Below the pieces are notes generated by a model, which did not search any database, was not told where the DNA came from, and saw nothing but the letters and a program-made list of their open reading frames with translations. Of a DNA stretch of 64,000 bases, positions 17,879 to 26,943 are shown one piece after another. Numbering within the stretch: the first letter of the stretch is position 1; every line of letters starts with the position of its first letter. The translations under genes and the position numbers were made by a program. The DNA comes from Anthropogastromicrobium sp963652495 (GTDB lineage: Bacteria; Bacillota; Clostridia; Lachnospirales; Lachnospiraceae): positions 1 to 64,000 of the forward strand of contig CAVJTU010000003.1 of assembly GCA_963652495.1 (NCBI GenBank). Reading direction: 5' to 3'.

Positions 17879-18796
17879 TTATGCCGTTGTCTTTTCCTGC
17901 AGCCACTTTTCTACCGTTTCACGATCCAGCTTGACCAACTTTGCAATCCGCTCAACGCTGAATCCCTCTTCGTGGTAAAGCTCGTAGGCCATTTCCTTTT
18001 TCGCCTGAGTCTCTTCCTGTTTACCTTCCTCCTTTCCCAATCGCAGGCCTTCCTTACGTGCCTTTTCTAATTCCTGCTCAATTTCTTCCTTCATAAGTTC
18101 TCGCAATGCTTCACACATATTCTCCGACCTCCTGACTTCGTCATATTTTTCTCTGTTTGCAGCCACGCTTACCTGCAACACTGCATCGGCCTTTTCTTTA
18201 TCACCCGGCTCTGAAAAATCCCTTGCCAGCTCGGTAAACTTCTGGATATCTTCCTTTTCTGCACTTCTCGACAATACTTTTAGGCTTTCGTGATTCTTGG
18301 AATCCAACTCCTTCGTTACAACAATTTGAATTGGAATTGGAAAGCCTTGTACATAGTATATGCCCGGCGTGTGCAGTTCAATTTTATATCCATAGCCAAT
18401 AAGTTGCTGAAACAATTGCTTAGGTGCTGATGCTCTGAAAAGAGACACTGTTAATTCTTCCAACGGAATCTGATCAACCTTCTCTCCTAAGCCTTTGTGC
18501 AGGTAAGCATATCCCAGTGTCTTGAAAAAATCATCAATCGTCATTCCATCATCTGGTGACTTGTACTCGATTACATTATGTCCGCGAAAGATCGTTCCGA
18601 TTTCATTTTGAATCTGCACATTCTTTCGTTTCTCAATAATTAACAAATCCATTTGCAGCGGCTTCTTGCTTAAATTATACTCTCGTTTGAATTCGAGATC
18701 AGCTTTGTTAAAGCGAAGTTCAAGCTCTGCCGCTGCACAGAATGCTGGATGCCATTGCAATTTCACACTGGGCTGCTTTTCTTTTGATTTAACCAT
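17879..18796 (-). CDS. Rpn/PD-(D/E)XK nuclease family protein
   Basis: Rpn proteins (formerly YhgA-like putative transposases) are recombination-promoting nucleases. The N-terminal 100 residues keep the nuclease core: D50 in LQMDLLIIEKR, then E77-x-K79 in HNVIEYKSPDDG. Residues about 225-270 are a charged, helical KEEIEQELEKARKEG-type stretch. The C-terminus ends in an HTH-like YHEEGFSVERIAKLVKLDRETVEKWL. ATG 18796 follows TTGGAGG; an upstream TTG is less likely. The gene is monocistronic, with a promoter at 18915-18943 and a terminator at 17714-17750. The biological role of such solitary Rpn genes is not settled. Confidence 0.8.
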   Translation of the reverse strand: MVKSKEKQPSVKLQWHPAFCAAAELELRFNKADLEFKREYNLSKKPLQMDLLIIEKRKNVQIQNEIGTIFRGHNVIEYKSPDDGMTIDDFFKTLGYAYLHKGLGEKVDQIPLEELTVSLFRASAPKQLFQQLIGYGYKIELHTPGIYYVQGFPIPIQIVVTKELDSKNHESLKVLSRSAEKEDIQKFTELARDFSEPGDKEKADAVLQVSVAANREKYDEVRRSENMCEALRELMKEEIEQELEKARKEGLRLGKEEGKQEETQAKKEMAYELYHEEGFSVERIAKLVKLDRETVEKWLQEKTTA

Positions 18797-18914
18797 CAAA
18801 ATTCCTCCAATTTTTCTTTATGTATTTCCCAAATTGGGGATTTTATCTGGTGTATTTTTGCGACTAGTGCCGTTTTCTCATTTGTACGTGTATAAAAGGT
18901 CTCCTTCCAGTTTC

Positions 18915-18943
18915 ATTGTAGCATCAGAACTTATGTTTTGCAA
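18915..18943 (-). promoter_or_regulatory. Promoter of the Rpn-like gene
   Basis: The -35 is TTGCAA (18943-18938), the spacer is 17 bases and the -10 is TACAAT (18920-18915) on the minus strand. The leader of about 110 bases contains CCCAAATTGGGG (near 18828-18840), able to form a short hairpin. Confidence 0.5.
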
Positions 18944-19050
18944 TATAGAAGAAGCTTTTTACAACATTTATTTGCGTCTTCTTGCAACATTGATTACAGT
19001 GATTATACCTAACATGAAATTTGATTGATTTTGTTCCAATATGCGTCAAG

Positions 19051-19080
19051 CGAAAAAGAAAATGGAGAGTTACCCCTCCA
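19051..19080 (-). terminator. Intrinsic terminator after the 50-residue ORF
   Basis: On the minus strand TGGAG (19080-19076) pairs with CTCCA (19067-19063), followed by TTTTCTTTTT. It starts 8 bases after the stop codon at 19088, which supports the small ORF being expressed. Confidence 0.6.
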
Positions 19081-19087
19081 GTGTACA

Positions 19088-19240
19088 TCAATGAGCAAAC
19101 GGGTAATCTTTATAAAGTTCACTTTGTTCAATCAAATATGCTCTTAATTCTTCTCTAATGTGTTTTCTTTCATCTTCATTTTGAGCCATACTCAATTTCT
19201 TGCGTAATTCTTTCTCTCTTTCTGTACTCTGAATCATCAT
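19088..19240 (-). CDS. Small charged protein of 50 residues, unknown function
   Basis: The frame reads MMIQSTEREKELRKKLSM, then a continuous E/K/R-rich helical region, and ends AYLIEQSELYKDYPFAH. It is predicted to be one or two amphipathic helices with no signal or membrane segment. AGAAAGG lies upstream of the ATG pair at 19240/19237. A terminator follows 8 bases after the stop. It lies 134 bases downstream of the prepilin peptidase gene on the same strand, so the two may share a transcript. I do not recognise a family. Confidence 0.55.
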   Translation of the reverse strand: MMIQSTEREKELRKKLSMAQNEDERKHIREELRAYLIEQSELYKDYPFAH

Positions 19241-19374
19241 ATTCTTTCGCCTTTCTCACTGCTGAATCAGTGCTACTATATTTTCTGCCAATTCATTACT
19301 TTTTCTAATATCGGAATCAGAGCGTTCAAGACTTTCACTTTGCGCTCAAAAAGCGAATTCGAGAAGATGTATTT

Positions 19375-19944
19375 TTATGGAAGGAATAGAAGAAGCACAA
19401 TGCCGGCATTTATATACGGTACAAATGCAAAATGATCTGTCTTTTTTCTTCTCTTTGCTATTATCAATATTGCATTTACAAGGAGTGCAAAAACAGAGCC
19501 AAACAAAATGCTGGAAAGAACAACTGTCGCTCCGATATAACAGCCTGCCGCTGCACAAAACTTGACATCTCCGCCGCCCAGACCTTTTCTACTTGCAATA
19601 TAAGCAAACATTATAATTCCACCACCTACTGCAAAGCCAATCAAACCTGAAATAACCAAATCGTATGCATCATCCGGTGCAATGATCAGCTGCGAAACCA
19701 CAACGGTCATCCAACATGCCAGCATAAGCAGAATCAGTTTGTTTGGAATGCGCTGTGATTTTGCATCGGATATAGCAGCGAGATACCCAAACAAAAGCAT
19801 TAACTGCGACAATAAAAGCTGTATCATTGTCTGTTCATTCCTCTTCAGAAAGAGGTACGCTCCTGATAACAAAAGGAACAGTATGATTAAAAAGTTATAT
19901 TCTATTTTTTTCTTTTTGTTATTTGTATCCATCCCCATCTCCAT
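19375..19944 (-). CDS. A24 family prepilin peptidase, short form
   Basis: Membrane aspartic protease that removes leader peptides of type IV pilin-like proteins. The two catalytic aspartates are visible: D60 in YLAAISDAKSQRIPNKL and D126 in GLGGGDVKF (the GxGD motif). At 189 residues with about six membrane segments it lacks the N-terminal cysteine-rich methylase part of PilD, as in TadV/CpaA/FppA enzymes. No pilin, ATPase or pilus assembly genes are nearby, so the substrate is elsewhere. ATGs at 19944, 19938 and 19932 (MEMGMDT) are all possible. GGAG spacing favours one of the latter two. Confidence 0.88.
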   Translation of the reverse strand: MEMGMDTNNKKKKIEYNFLIILFLLLSGAYLFLKRNEQTMIQLLLSQLMLLFGYLAAISDAKSQRIPNKLILLMLACWMTVVVSQLIIAPDDAYDLVISGLIGFAVGGGIIMFAYIASRKGLGGGDVKFCAAAGCYIGATVVLSSILFGSVFALLVNAILIIAKRRKKTDHFAFVPYINAGIVLLLFLP

Positions 19945-20121
19945 CTCCGTTCAGACAGGCTTTCGTTTTTACTACCTGACGGATTTTTAATGTCGCAAGC
20001 GAAAATTCAGCCCACCCAAACGATAAACAATTCATAAGGAATATTGACCGTGATGTCTTCTTTTTTATCCAACGACAAACTGATGTTGTACTATGCTTTG
20101 TCTGCCTTTTATGGATTATTT

Positions 20122-20805
20122 TTACGCCAACCCCAGTGCCTGCTTTGCAAGCTTGTCGGCATAGTCATTATACTTATCGTTAGAATGGCCTTTTACTTTC
20201 TGGAAGCGAATGGACACCTTTGTTTTTGCTTCGTCAAAATAGGCTTTGTACGCTATCGTTCCTTCTTTATTTGTCTTCCAGATGCCAAGAGGCCACTTCG
20301 CAATACCTTCATAGTCGTGGTAAATAACCAACTTTTTCTTATCATTTGCAATGGCATATTCCATGGCTGCTCTGGCTCCCATAATCTCGCCTGCAACATT
20401 TCGCATACCGGCAAGGCTCGGATCGGAAAAGCTTTTATTGAAGGTCTTTTCCTCGCCGTTTTCCAATATCACCATCCCATAGGAGAATCGTTTGGTAGAC
20501 TGGTCATAGCTGCCGTCTACGTAGGCTACTAATTCTGGCTCATTAGGAGTGATCGCTGCATTCGGCATGGTTTGATTGGAAACCATTGACGAATCTTGGT
20601 TATCGCATGACTGCTCGGAATCGCCAAATGGCATTTGATTTTCCCCTTCCATCCCAAACTCCATGAAATCTTTTGCTGCTTCCATTGTCGGAAAGCTTTT
20701 ATATTCCGCACAAGGGAAGCCATGCACCTGCGCACGGCACTCGTCCCATGTAGTAAAAATTCCCGTCTTGCGTCCTTTGCGGACTGCATAAAATTTCTTC
20801 GGCAT
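20122..20805 (-). CDS. rnhA: Ribonuclease H with N-terminal hybrid-binding (viroplasmin) domain
   Basis: Cuts RNA in RNA-DNA hybrids. Residues 3-45 (KFYAVRKGRKTGIFTTWDEC) form the caulimovirus viroplasmin-like domain that grips the hybrid. The RNase HI domain (about 85-227) keeps the acidic site: D in AYVDGSYD, E in NVAGEIMGARAA, D in YHDYEG and D in YADKLAKQA, plus KVKGHSNDKYND. Length fits the eukaryote-like RNase H1 layout common in Clostridia. The start codon and its G-rich ribosome binding site lie inside a half copy of family A repeat (20801-20826). Confidence 0.93.
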   Translation of the reverse strand: MPKKFYAVRKGRKTGIFTTWDECRAQVHGFPCAEYKSFPTMEAAKDFMEFGMEGENQMPFGDSEQSCDNQDSSMVSNQTMPNAAITPNEPELVAYVDGSYDQSTKRFSYGMVILENGEEKTFNKSFSDPSLAGMRNVAGEIMGARAAMEYAIANDKKKLVIYHDYEGIAKWPLGIWKTNKEGTIAYKAYFDEAKTKVSIRFQKVKGHSNDKYNDYADKLAKQALGLA

Positions 20806-20826
20806 ATTTTGCCCCCTTTGATACCA
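20801..20826 (-). repeat. Half copy of family A repeat overlapping the rnhA start
   Basis: On the minus strand TGGTATCAAAGGGGGCAAAA matches one arm of copy 3 (43240-43201 read on the minus strand). The AAAGGGGG is the ribosome binding site and the following ATG is the rnhA start. Confidence 0.6.
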
Positions 20827-20876
20827 GATTGCTGCGTGCTTTGCACTCTCGCAATCTTCAAAAACACTCGCAACTA

Positions 20877-23810
20877 TTACTCCACACTCTTTAATGATTC
20901 AATCATGTCAATCTTTTTTAACTGGAAATACATCACGCCATTGACTGCCATAGAGAAAATGAAGGCCAGCACCATACTGTAAATATAACTCGGCACAGAA
21001 ATATCATGACCGAACATGACTTGATTGACCTGGACGGTCTGAATGATAAAGCCATGAAGCGCCTTTCCGATAAAGATTCCGACAAATGCGCCTAAGATTG
21101 TCAGCCAGATATTTTCTCGATAGACGTATATTGCCACCTCGGAATCGTAAAATCCGAGCAGCTTGATTGTGGCAAGTTCTCGTTTTCGCTCACTGATATT
21201 GATATTATTTAAGTTATAGATAACGACAAATGCAAGCAGACTCGCAGAAATGACAAGCACTATAATAACAATATAAAGACTGCTCAACATACTGTCAATC
21301 ATTTCCCTTGTGGTGCTAATGTAAGTGACTGTTAAAATCTCATCATGATCCATTAATCGCTGGCCAAGTGCGTCCTCATCTGCCAGACCCTCTTTATTCA
21401 ATTTCAGCCAATACATGTTGTACTCTGGTGCTTCTCCGAATACCTTTTGATAATAGTTCTCCGTCATATAGACATAATGCATCAGATAATTTTCTGCTAC
21501 ATGAGATACAACTGCCGTGACTGGTGCATTGCTTCCACTTGTAATCGTTATTGTATCGCCCTTTCCTACGCCCAGCTCTTCTGCGATTTGCTCAGTCAAA
21601 ATTACACCGTCATCGGTAAGCTCATATTTTTCTTTTGTCGTTCTGCCTCGAAAAACGGTCATCGCCTCTATCTCGGAAGCATCTTTGCATACTACTGTAT
21701 ATGCCGTCTGAACATTCCCTTCGACTGAAACATCCATGGATTTCATACTGATTTCAGCATAGCTTTCGATGCCGGACTCTTCCGTCATGATCTCACTCAG
21801 TTTCTCATCCGCATTGTCAAGCTTATCCGTCTCGTCCGTATTCACTGCTGCCATTGCATCATACAGCTGAATATTTTCATATTGAAGCGATGCAATATTC
21901 ATAATAGAATCCTTCAAGCCAAATCCGACCACCATAAGGCCAGTCGTACAGCCGATTCCAAATACCGTCATGATCAGACGCTTTTTATAACGAAACAGAT
22001 TTCGGAAGGCATTCTTCTGGGAGAAGGACAATCGTTTCCAAAGAAAACCGATACGTTCCAGCAGGACGCGTTTTCCCGGCTTTGGTGCCACCGGACGCAT
22101 CAATACTGCCGGCTGCGCCGAAAGTTCCTTATAACATGCGGCAAGCGCGGCAAGCGTAACACTGAGTACGGCAAGTGCTGTGGACAAGATCGCATAATAC
22201 CAGTTATACGGAATTACAAGTGTCAAAAGTGAAGTATACATAATGCGGTATGCCACGATTACGATAAATGGAAACAGCTTTTCTCCGATCAGCACGCCGA
22301 CAATACTGCCGCCTAGTGTGGCTGACAGCGCATATAGCAAATATTTTCTGGCAATGGATGCCTTACTGTAACCAAGTGCCTTATACGTTCCGATAAGGGT
22401 ACGCTGTTCTTCAACCATACGTGTGATTGCCGTCAATGCAACAAGTGCCGCAACTAAGAAGAAAATTGCCGGAAATACTCTTCCGATCGCGCCCATACGC
22501 TCGGCATTGCTGCCATAATCGGTATAACCGGGCAATGACTCTCGGTTAATGACCTGCCAGGTCGGTACTTCGATATCATCAAGCTCCTGTTGAGCATCTT
22601 CAATCTCAGACCACGCATCAGCAAGTTTGCTATCTGCCTCCTCTTTGCTGCTCTCGTAGCTTTCTTCCTGTTTGGTAAGTTCTTCTTTATTTTCGTCTAT
22701 CTGCGTCTGTGCATCGTCAAGTGACTGTTTTGCCTCGTCAAGTGCTGCATACGCTGCATCAATCTGACTCTGTGCCTTCGTGATCTGCTCCTCGCTCATC
22801 ATGGCTTTTCCGGCATCAAGCTGTGTTTGCTGATCGGTCAGCTGTGCAACAGTTGTCTCATAATTTTGCTCGTATTCCTTCTTACTTTCGGCAAGCTGAG
22901 TCTTTGCATCATTAAGCTGCTTCCAGCCATCATCAAGCTTTGTTCTGGCATCGGCAAGCTCGCTGTCTGCTTTGTCTTTTTCCTCCTGCCAGCTTGTTTT
23001 GGCATCGGCAAGTTCCTGTTTTGGCTCCTTCGTCACTTCGTCGTAGCGCGCCTGACAACGTTCCTTTTCAAGTGCCTCAACACGTGCTTTAACCGGCTCG
23101 ACTGCATCCGTATATTCATCCGTAAATGCAATCTTCTCATATGCATCACCCACAGTCAGGTAAATCTGTGTATAATAATCCTGTGTAAATACAGTCGGCT
23201 GCACAATCGCAAAACCGTTGATCTGACCACTTCCAATCATACTGCTGCCACGCTCGATTCCAATAAAAAGCGGGCTATCACCAAAACCTGTGACCGTATA
23301 GGTGGTCTCAGTCAAATCCTCGTCAAGTGCGGTATCGGTACCGGATGAAAATGTTATGGTATCGCCCACTTCTACCTCAAATGCCTTCTTCAGACGATTA
23401 TCGAGCAGACATTCGTTTTCTGCTTCCGGCAATCGTCCTTCTGTGACCTGAATCTGATTCATCTGATCCGGCATGGACAATAACTCTACTACATAATCCG
23501 TCTCATTTTGATTCGTCAGCACATCCTTCATGTACCCCGGTTCGACACCTGAAATGCCTTCTACTTTAGAAAGTGCGTCTGCGTCATCATCAGTTAAGCC
23601 CATCGTGCTGATCACGCGGATATCCATCAGGTTACTGCGGTCTGCAAATGCATCTCCTGTGTAACGCATGTCATTTTCCGTGGAGCGAAGTCCTGAGAAG
23701 AAGGACACGCCGAGTGCTACGATCAGAAAAATGGATATGAAGCGTCCGAGACTCTTTCGAATCTCCACCCGAATATCCTTATTTAACGCTTTTTTTCTTC
23801 TTTTTGCCAT
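20877..23810 (-). CDS. FtsX-like ABC transporter permease with large coiled-coil outside domain
   Basis: A 977-residue permease of the MacB/FtsX class. One membrane segment near residues 28-45 is followed by a MacB-like periplasmic-type domain (to about 250). A long coiled coil at about 255-400 follows, rich in repeats such as DAKTQLAESK and DDAQTQIDENK. FtsX membrane domain 1 is at about 440-570, a second outside domain at about 620-820, and FtsX domain 2 at about 830-970. Such pairs move peptides or signal to cell-wall enzymes rather than import solutes. It follows its ATPase gene by 72 bases on the same strand. Confidence 0.92.
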   Translation of the reverse strand: MAKRRKKALNKDIRVEIRKSLGRFISIFLIVALGVSFFSGLRSTENDMRYTGDAFADRSNLMDIRVISTMGLTDDDADALSKVEGISGVEPGYMKDVLTNQNETDYVVELLSMPDQMNQIQVTEGRLPEAENECLLDNRLKKAFEVEVGDTITFSSGTDTALDEDLTETTYTVTGFGDSPLFIGIERGSSMIGSGQINGFAIVQPTVFTQDYYTQIYLTVGDAYEKIAFTDEYTDAVEPVKARVEALEKERCQARYDEVTKEPKQELADAKTSWQEEKDKADSELADARTKLDDGWKQLNDAKTQLAESKKEYEQNYETTVAQLTDQQTQLDAGKAMMSEEQITKAQSQIDAAYAALDEAKQSLDDAQTQIDENKEELTKQEESYESSKEEADSKLADAWSEIEDAQQELDDIEVPTWQVINRESLPGYTDYGSNAERMGAIGRVFPAIFFLVAALVALTAITRMVEEQRTLIGTYKALGYSKASIARKYLLYALSATLGGSIVGVLIGEKLFPFIVIVAYRIMYTSLLTLVIPYNWYYAILSTALAVLSVTLAALAACYKELSAQPAVLMRPVAPKPGKRVLLERIGFLWKRLSFSQKNAFRNLFRYKKRLIMTVFGIGCTTGLMVVGFGLKDSIMNIASLQYENIQLYDAMAAVNTDETDKLDNADEKLSEIMTEESGIESYAEISMKSMDVSVEGNVQTAYTVVCKDASEIEAMTVFRGRTTKEKYELTDDGVILTEQIAEELGVGKGDTITITSGSNAPVTAVVSHVAENYLMHYVYMTENYYQKVFGEAPEYNMYWLKLNKEGLADEDALGQRLMDHDEILTVTYISTTREMIDSMLSSLYIVIIVLVISASLLAFVVIYNLNNINISERKRELATIKLLGFYDSEVAIYVYRENIWLTILGAFVGIFIGKALHGFIIQTVQVNQVMFGHDISVPSYIYSMVLAFIFSMAVNGVMYFQLKKIDMIESLKSVE

Positions 23811-23882
23811 CTACTTTCCTCTTACTTTTCTGTGAAATATACATCTGTTCCGGAGCAACAGAAATAACACCCTGCTGTCTAT

Positions 23883-24590
23883 TTACCACTCAATTTCCTC
23901 TACGGATACCGGAGATGGATTGGTGCGCACACTGTCTGCTTTTCCATTTTTAATACGTATCACGCGGTCTGCCATCGGCGCAATCGCTGAGTTATGCGTG
24001 ATGACAACGACCGTCATCTTCTGCTTGCGGCAGGTGTCCTGAAGCAACTTTAAAATCTGCTTTCCTGTCACGTAATCAAGCGCACCAGTCGGCTCATCGC
24101 ACAGAAGCATCTTTGGATTTTTGGCAAGCGCACGCGCAATTGACACACGCTGCTGCTCACCGCCCGACAGCTGGGACGGGAAGTTGTTTAAACGCTCGCC
24201 AAGACCAACCTCCTCAAGTACTGTCTGGGCATCTCTTGGATTGCTGCAAATCTGAAGTGCAAGCTCAACGTTCTCCTTCGCAGTCAGATTTGGGACAAGA
24301 TTATAAAACTGGAAGATAAAACCAATGTCCTCTCGGCGGTATTTTGTCAGCTGACGGTTTTTGAAGGATTCGATGTGGACACCGTCCACGATTACTTCTC
24401 CGCTTGTGACGGTATCCATTCCGCCTAAAATATTTAATATGGTAGTCTTTCCGGCACCGGATGGGCCGACGATTACCACAAATTCGCCTTTTTGAATCTC
24501 AAAATTTACACCATCTACGGCATGAATCGAGACTTCACCCATATGATATGTTTTTCTCACATCCTTTAAGGTTACATATGACTGTTCCAT
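23883..24590 (-). CDS. ABC transporter ATP-binding protein (LolD/MacB type)
   Basis: Energises the FtsX-like permease encoded downstream. Walker A is VGPSGAGKTTILN, the Q loop is in FIFQFYNLVPNLTA, the signature is LSGGEQQRVSIARAL, Walker B is MLLCDEPTGALD, and the switch histidine is in VVITHNSAI. I start it at ATG 24590 (MEQSYVTLKDV), which has GGAG 6 bases upstream, giving 235 residues as usual. A longer frame back to 24743 would add 51 atypical residues. The leader contains a perfect palindrome GTTGCGCAAC (24680-24689), a possible operator. Confidence 0.93.
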   Translation of the reverse strand: MEQSYVTLKDVRKTYHMGEVSIHAVDGVNFEIQKGEFVVIVGPSGAGKTTILNILGGMDTVTSGEVIVDGVHIESFKNRQLTKYRREDIGFIFQFYNLVPNLTAKENVELALQICSNPRDAQTVLEEVGLGERLNNFPSQLSGGEQQRVSIARALAKNPKMLLCDEPTGALDYVTGKQILKLLQDTCRKQKMTVVVITHNSAIAPMADRVIRIKNGKADSVRTNPSPVSVEEIEW

Positions 24591-24708
24591 AGTTTTCTCC
24601 ATTTCTTTTTCTTTGTTTGCTGTTGCCTTACTGATTATTGCATAGGTATTGCTTGCTATTGGTTTACTATTATTCCGTTGTTGCGCAACTATTGATTCGC
24701 ATGGATTT

Positions 24709-24737
24709 ATTGTAACATCGCACATTTTTTTCTTCAA
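24709..24737 (-). promoter_or_regulatory. Promoter of the FtsX-type ABC genes
   Basis: The -35 is TTGAAG (24737-24732), the spacer is 17 bases and the -10 is TACAAT (24714-24709) on the minus strand. The leader of about 110 bases carries the palindrome GTTGCGCAAC at 24680-24689. Confidence 0.5.
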
Positions 24738-24775
24738 GCACAAGCCACTATTTTTAGAAAAACTTTACTTTTATA

Positions 24776-24818
24776 GTTCACGGGCAGCAATTTCTCGAAA
24801 ATGGTTCTACCCGTGAAC
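24776..24818. repeat. Family C inverted repeat
   Basis: GTTCACGGG (24776-24784) and CCCGTGAAC (24810-24818) are a perfect 9-bp inverted repeat around 25 bases. It lies between the divergent ABC and RidA promoters. Confidence 0.8.
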
Positions 24819-24838
24819 GGCAACTTTCTATTTTCTTA

Positions 24839-24867
24839 TTTACAAACCACGCCGCAGTGCTTATAAT
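24839..24867 (+). promoter_or_regulatory. Promoter of the RidA gene
   Basis: The -35 is TTTACA (24839-24844), the spacer is 17 bases and the -10 is TATAAT (24862-24867). The leader of about 45 bases ends in CAGGAGG before ATG 24917. Confidence 0.6.
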
Positions 24868-24916
24868 AGAGGGCAGGCAACAAATTTTATTTCTATATTT
24901 CAGGAGGTTTTTTATT

Positions 24917-25288
24917 ATGGAAATCATGCATACAGATAAGGCACCGGCAGCAGTTGGCCCATACAGTCAGGCAGTAAAGACAGGAAATCTTCTTTTCTGC
25001 TCTGGTCAGATCGGACTGGATCCGACTACCGGCGTTTTGGTTGGCAGCACCGTTGCTGAGCAGGCAAAGCAGGTTATGGAGAATGTAAAGGCTTTGTTGG
25101 AGAATGCAGGTGTAAGCTTTGACAATGTTATCAAGACGACCTGCTTCATTGCTGATATGAAGGAATTTGGCAACTTCAATGAAGTATATGCCGAGTATTT
25201 CCCGAACAACAAGCCGGCTCGTTCCTGTGTACAGGCCGTTCTGCCAAAGGGCGCTCTGTGCGAGGTTGAGGTTATTGCCGAGCTGTAA
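24917..25288 (+). CDS. ridA: RidA family enamine/imine deaminase
   Basis: Hydrolyses reactive enamine/imine intermediates such as 2-aminoacrylate made by PLP enzymes; a cytosolic trimer. The 123 residues show AVGPYSQAVKTGNLLFCSGQIGLDP at the start and the key arginine in KPARSCVQAVLPKGALCEVEVIA at the end. I chose ATG 24917 because AGGAGG precedes it; the frame extends 20 residues further without such a site. Monocistronic, with the promoter at 24839-24867 and a terminator at 25351-25389. Confidence 0.95.
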   Translation: MEIMHTDKAPAAVGPYSQAVKTGNLLFCSGQIGLDPTTGVLVGSTVAEQAKQVMENVKALLENAGVSFDNVIKTTCFIADMKEFGNFNEVYAEYFPNNKPARSCVQAVLPKGALCEVEVIAEL

Positions 25289-25350
25289 TCGAATACTTAT
25301 AATCGACGAATCGACATGTGAAAGGATTTGTCAATTGCAATCTTGACCCG

Positions 25351-25389
25351 AAAAAGGCACCGCCGTCTCTCGATGGCGATGCCTTTTTC
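25351..25389. terminator. Bidirectional intrinsic terminator
   Basis: AAAAAGGCA pairs with TGCCTTTTT, and CGCC with GGCG inside. It has a U-run on both strands, so it can serve the convergent RidA gene (+) and the NCS2 permease gene (-). Confidence 0.85.
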
Positions 25390-25401
25390 TAACTAAATAA
25401 T

Positions 25402-25447
25402 CAAGCGAATATCCGCAATCTGCTTCGGGACTACTTGATTTGATTAA
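25402..25447 (-). repeat. Family B dispersed repeat, copy 1
   Basis: On the minus strand it reads TTTAATCAAATCAAGTAG and continues to GATTGCGGATATTCGCTTG. It begins at the stop codon of the permease gene. Related copies are at 51668-51720 and 58654-58701, also just past minus-strand genes or their terminators. Confidence 0.7.
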
Positions 25448-26877
25448 ACAACTAAGAAAAACTTCAGCAGGAAAATCGCTGAAATGATGTAAGTCAGCGC
25501 AGATACATCCTTTGCCTTTCCAGTGAACACCTTCATGACTGTGTAGGAAATCAGTGCTAAACCGATACCATGTCCAATGGAACCGGAGATTGGCATACAA
25601 ATCAGCATAATCGCTGCCGGAACGGTCTGATAGATATCGGTAAAGTCAATCTTGGACAGACCGGAGATCATAAGGATACCTACATAGATAAGTGCAGAGG
25701 ATGTAGCTGCTGCCGGAATGATCGCTGCGATTGGTGCGATGAAGATGCACGCAAGGAACAGGATACCTGTGGTGAATGCGGTCAGACCGGTTCTTCCGCC
25801 TGCCTCAACGCCAGACGCAGACTCAACGAATGTCGTAACGGTGGATGTACCGGTAACTGCACCTGCTACTGTACCGATCGCATCTGATAACAGTGCTTCC
25901 TTCATCTGCGGCATGTTGCCATTCTTATCAACCATACCGGCGCGGGATGCCGTTCCAACGAGTGTTCCAATGGTATCAAACATATCGATGATACAGAATG
26001 TAATGATCAGCGTAATTGCCGTGAACCAGCCAATCTTTACAAAGCCTGCAAAATCAAAGTGGAACAGCGTAGTCTCTGCCATATCCGCAAATGGCGGTAA
26101 GAATGATGCTCCGCTTAAGCTTGCAAATGGATTAGTTCCAAGGAAAATAGCTTCGCCTGCCCAGTAGATGACAGATGCAGCAAGCATACCAAGAATAACT
26201 GCTGCCTTTACACCCTTCTGTGCCAGAACGATAATAACAAACAGACCGATAAACATAGTAGCTACTGTCAGAACCATCTGCGTATAACCGCTTCCCATGT
26301 TCTGCTGTGCTACACTAGGAGTCAGCGCACCGAAGAAGTCACGCATTGCATAGAATGGTCCGCCATTCTCTGAATAGACACCTGCATTGGAACCGAAACC
26401 AATGTTAAGAAGCATCAGACCGATTGCCGGGGAAATTCCCAGGCGAACGCCAAGCGGAATTGCATCTACAATCTTGTCACGAATGTTTAATACGGACAGG
26501 ATAATAAAAAGAATACCTTCAATTAAAATGATACACAAAGCGGACTGGAAGGATTCCACATAGCTCATGCCTGTCATGCCTACGATATTGGCAACAACTA
26601 CAGCAAAAAAGCTGTTTAATCCCATACCAGGTGCCATGGCAAAAGGCTTGTTTGCCAGAAATGCCATCGACATCATACCTACGAAAGATGCAATACAGGT
26701 TGCTAAAAATACACCGTTCCACAAATTCTGTCCTTCTGCACCAAAGTTCGTCAGCAGATTCGGATTTAAGGCGATGATATACGCCATTGTCATAAATGTG
26801 GTCAGACCGGCAATAATCTCAGTCTTCACTGTCGTATGATTTTCTTTAATTTTAAAGATCTTTTCGACTTGATTCAT
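25444..26877 (-). CDS. NCS2 family purine permease (AzgA/PbuG-like)
   Basis: Proton-coupled uptake of hypoxanthine, guanine or adenine, by family. The 477 residues have about 12 membrane segments. The landmarks are EIIAGLTTFMTMAYIIALNP at the N-terminus, MAPGMGLNSFF (segment 3), LGISPAIGLMLLNIGF and DMFDTIGTLVGTASRAGMVD (segment 8). Which base is carried cannot be read from sequence. The leader between it and the DUF4317 gene is only about 65 bases, so no purine riboswitch fits there. It may be transcribed with DUF4317. The stop codon overlaps a family B repeat. Confidence 0.93.
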   Translation of the reverse strand: MNQVEKIFKIKENHTTVKTEIIAGLTTFMTMAYIIALNPNLLTNFGAEGQNLWNGVFLATCIASFVGMMSMAFLANKPFAMAPGMGLNSFFAVVVANIVGMTGMSYVESFQSALCIILIEGILFIILSVLNIRDKIVDAIPLGVRLGISPAIGLMLLNIGFGSNAGVYSENGGPFYAMRDFFGALTPSVAQQNMGSGYTQMVLTVATMFIGLFVIIVLAQKGVKAAVILGMLAASVIYWAGEAIFLGTNPFASLSGASFLPPFADMAETTLFHFDFAGFVKIGWFTAITLIITFCIIDMFDTIGTLVGTASRAGMVDKNGNMPQMKEALLSDAIGTVAGAVTGTSTVTTFVESASGVEAGGRTGLTAFTTGILFLACIFIAPIAAIIPAAATSSALIYVGILMISGLSKIDFTDIYQTVPAAIMLICMPISGSIGHGIGLALISYTVMKVFTGKAKDVSALTYIISAIFLLKFFLVV

Positions 26878-26943
26878 TTACGTTTTTCTCCCTCTTTTCA
26901 GTTTGGTGGTTACAGTTTGGGTGAACTATAACCATTTTGGTCT

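Noticed and set aside
19250..19340. Minus-strand frame reading ESLERSDSDIRKSNELAENI before the 50-residue ORF
   Set aside because: It looks protein-like but has a stop just upstream and no ATG. At most it is a decayed fragment.
24591..24743. N-terminal extension of the FtsX-associated ATPase
   Set aside because: The added residues are not typical of the family and cover the promoter -10. ATG 24590 has a good ribosome site.
26878..26943. Purine riboswitch before the NCS2 permease
   Set aside because: The gap is about 65 bases and lacks the aptamer's paired loops.
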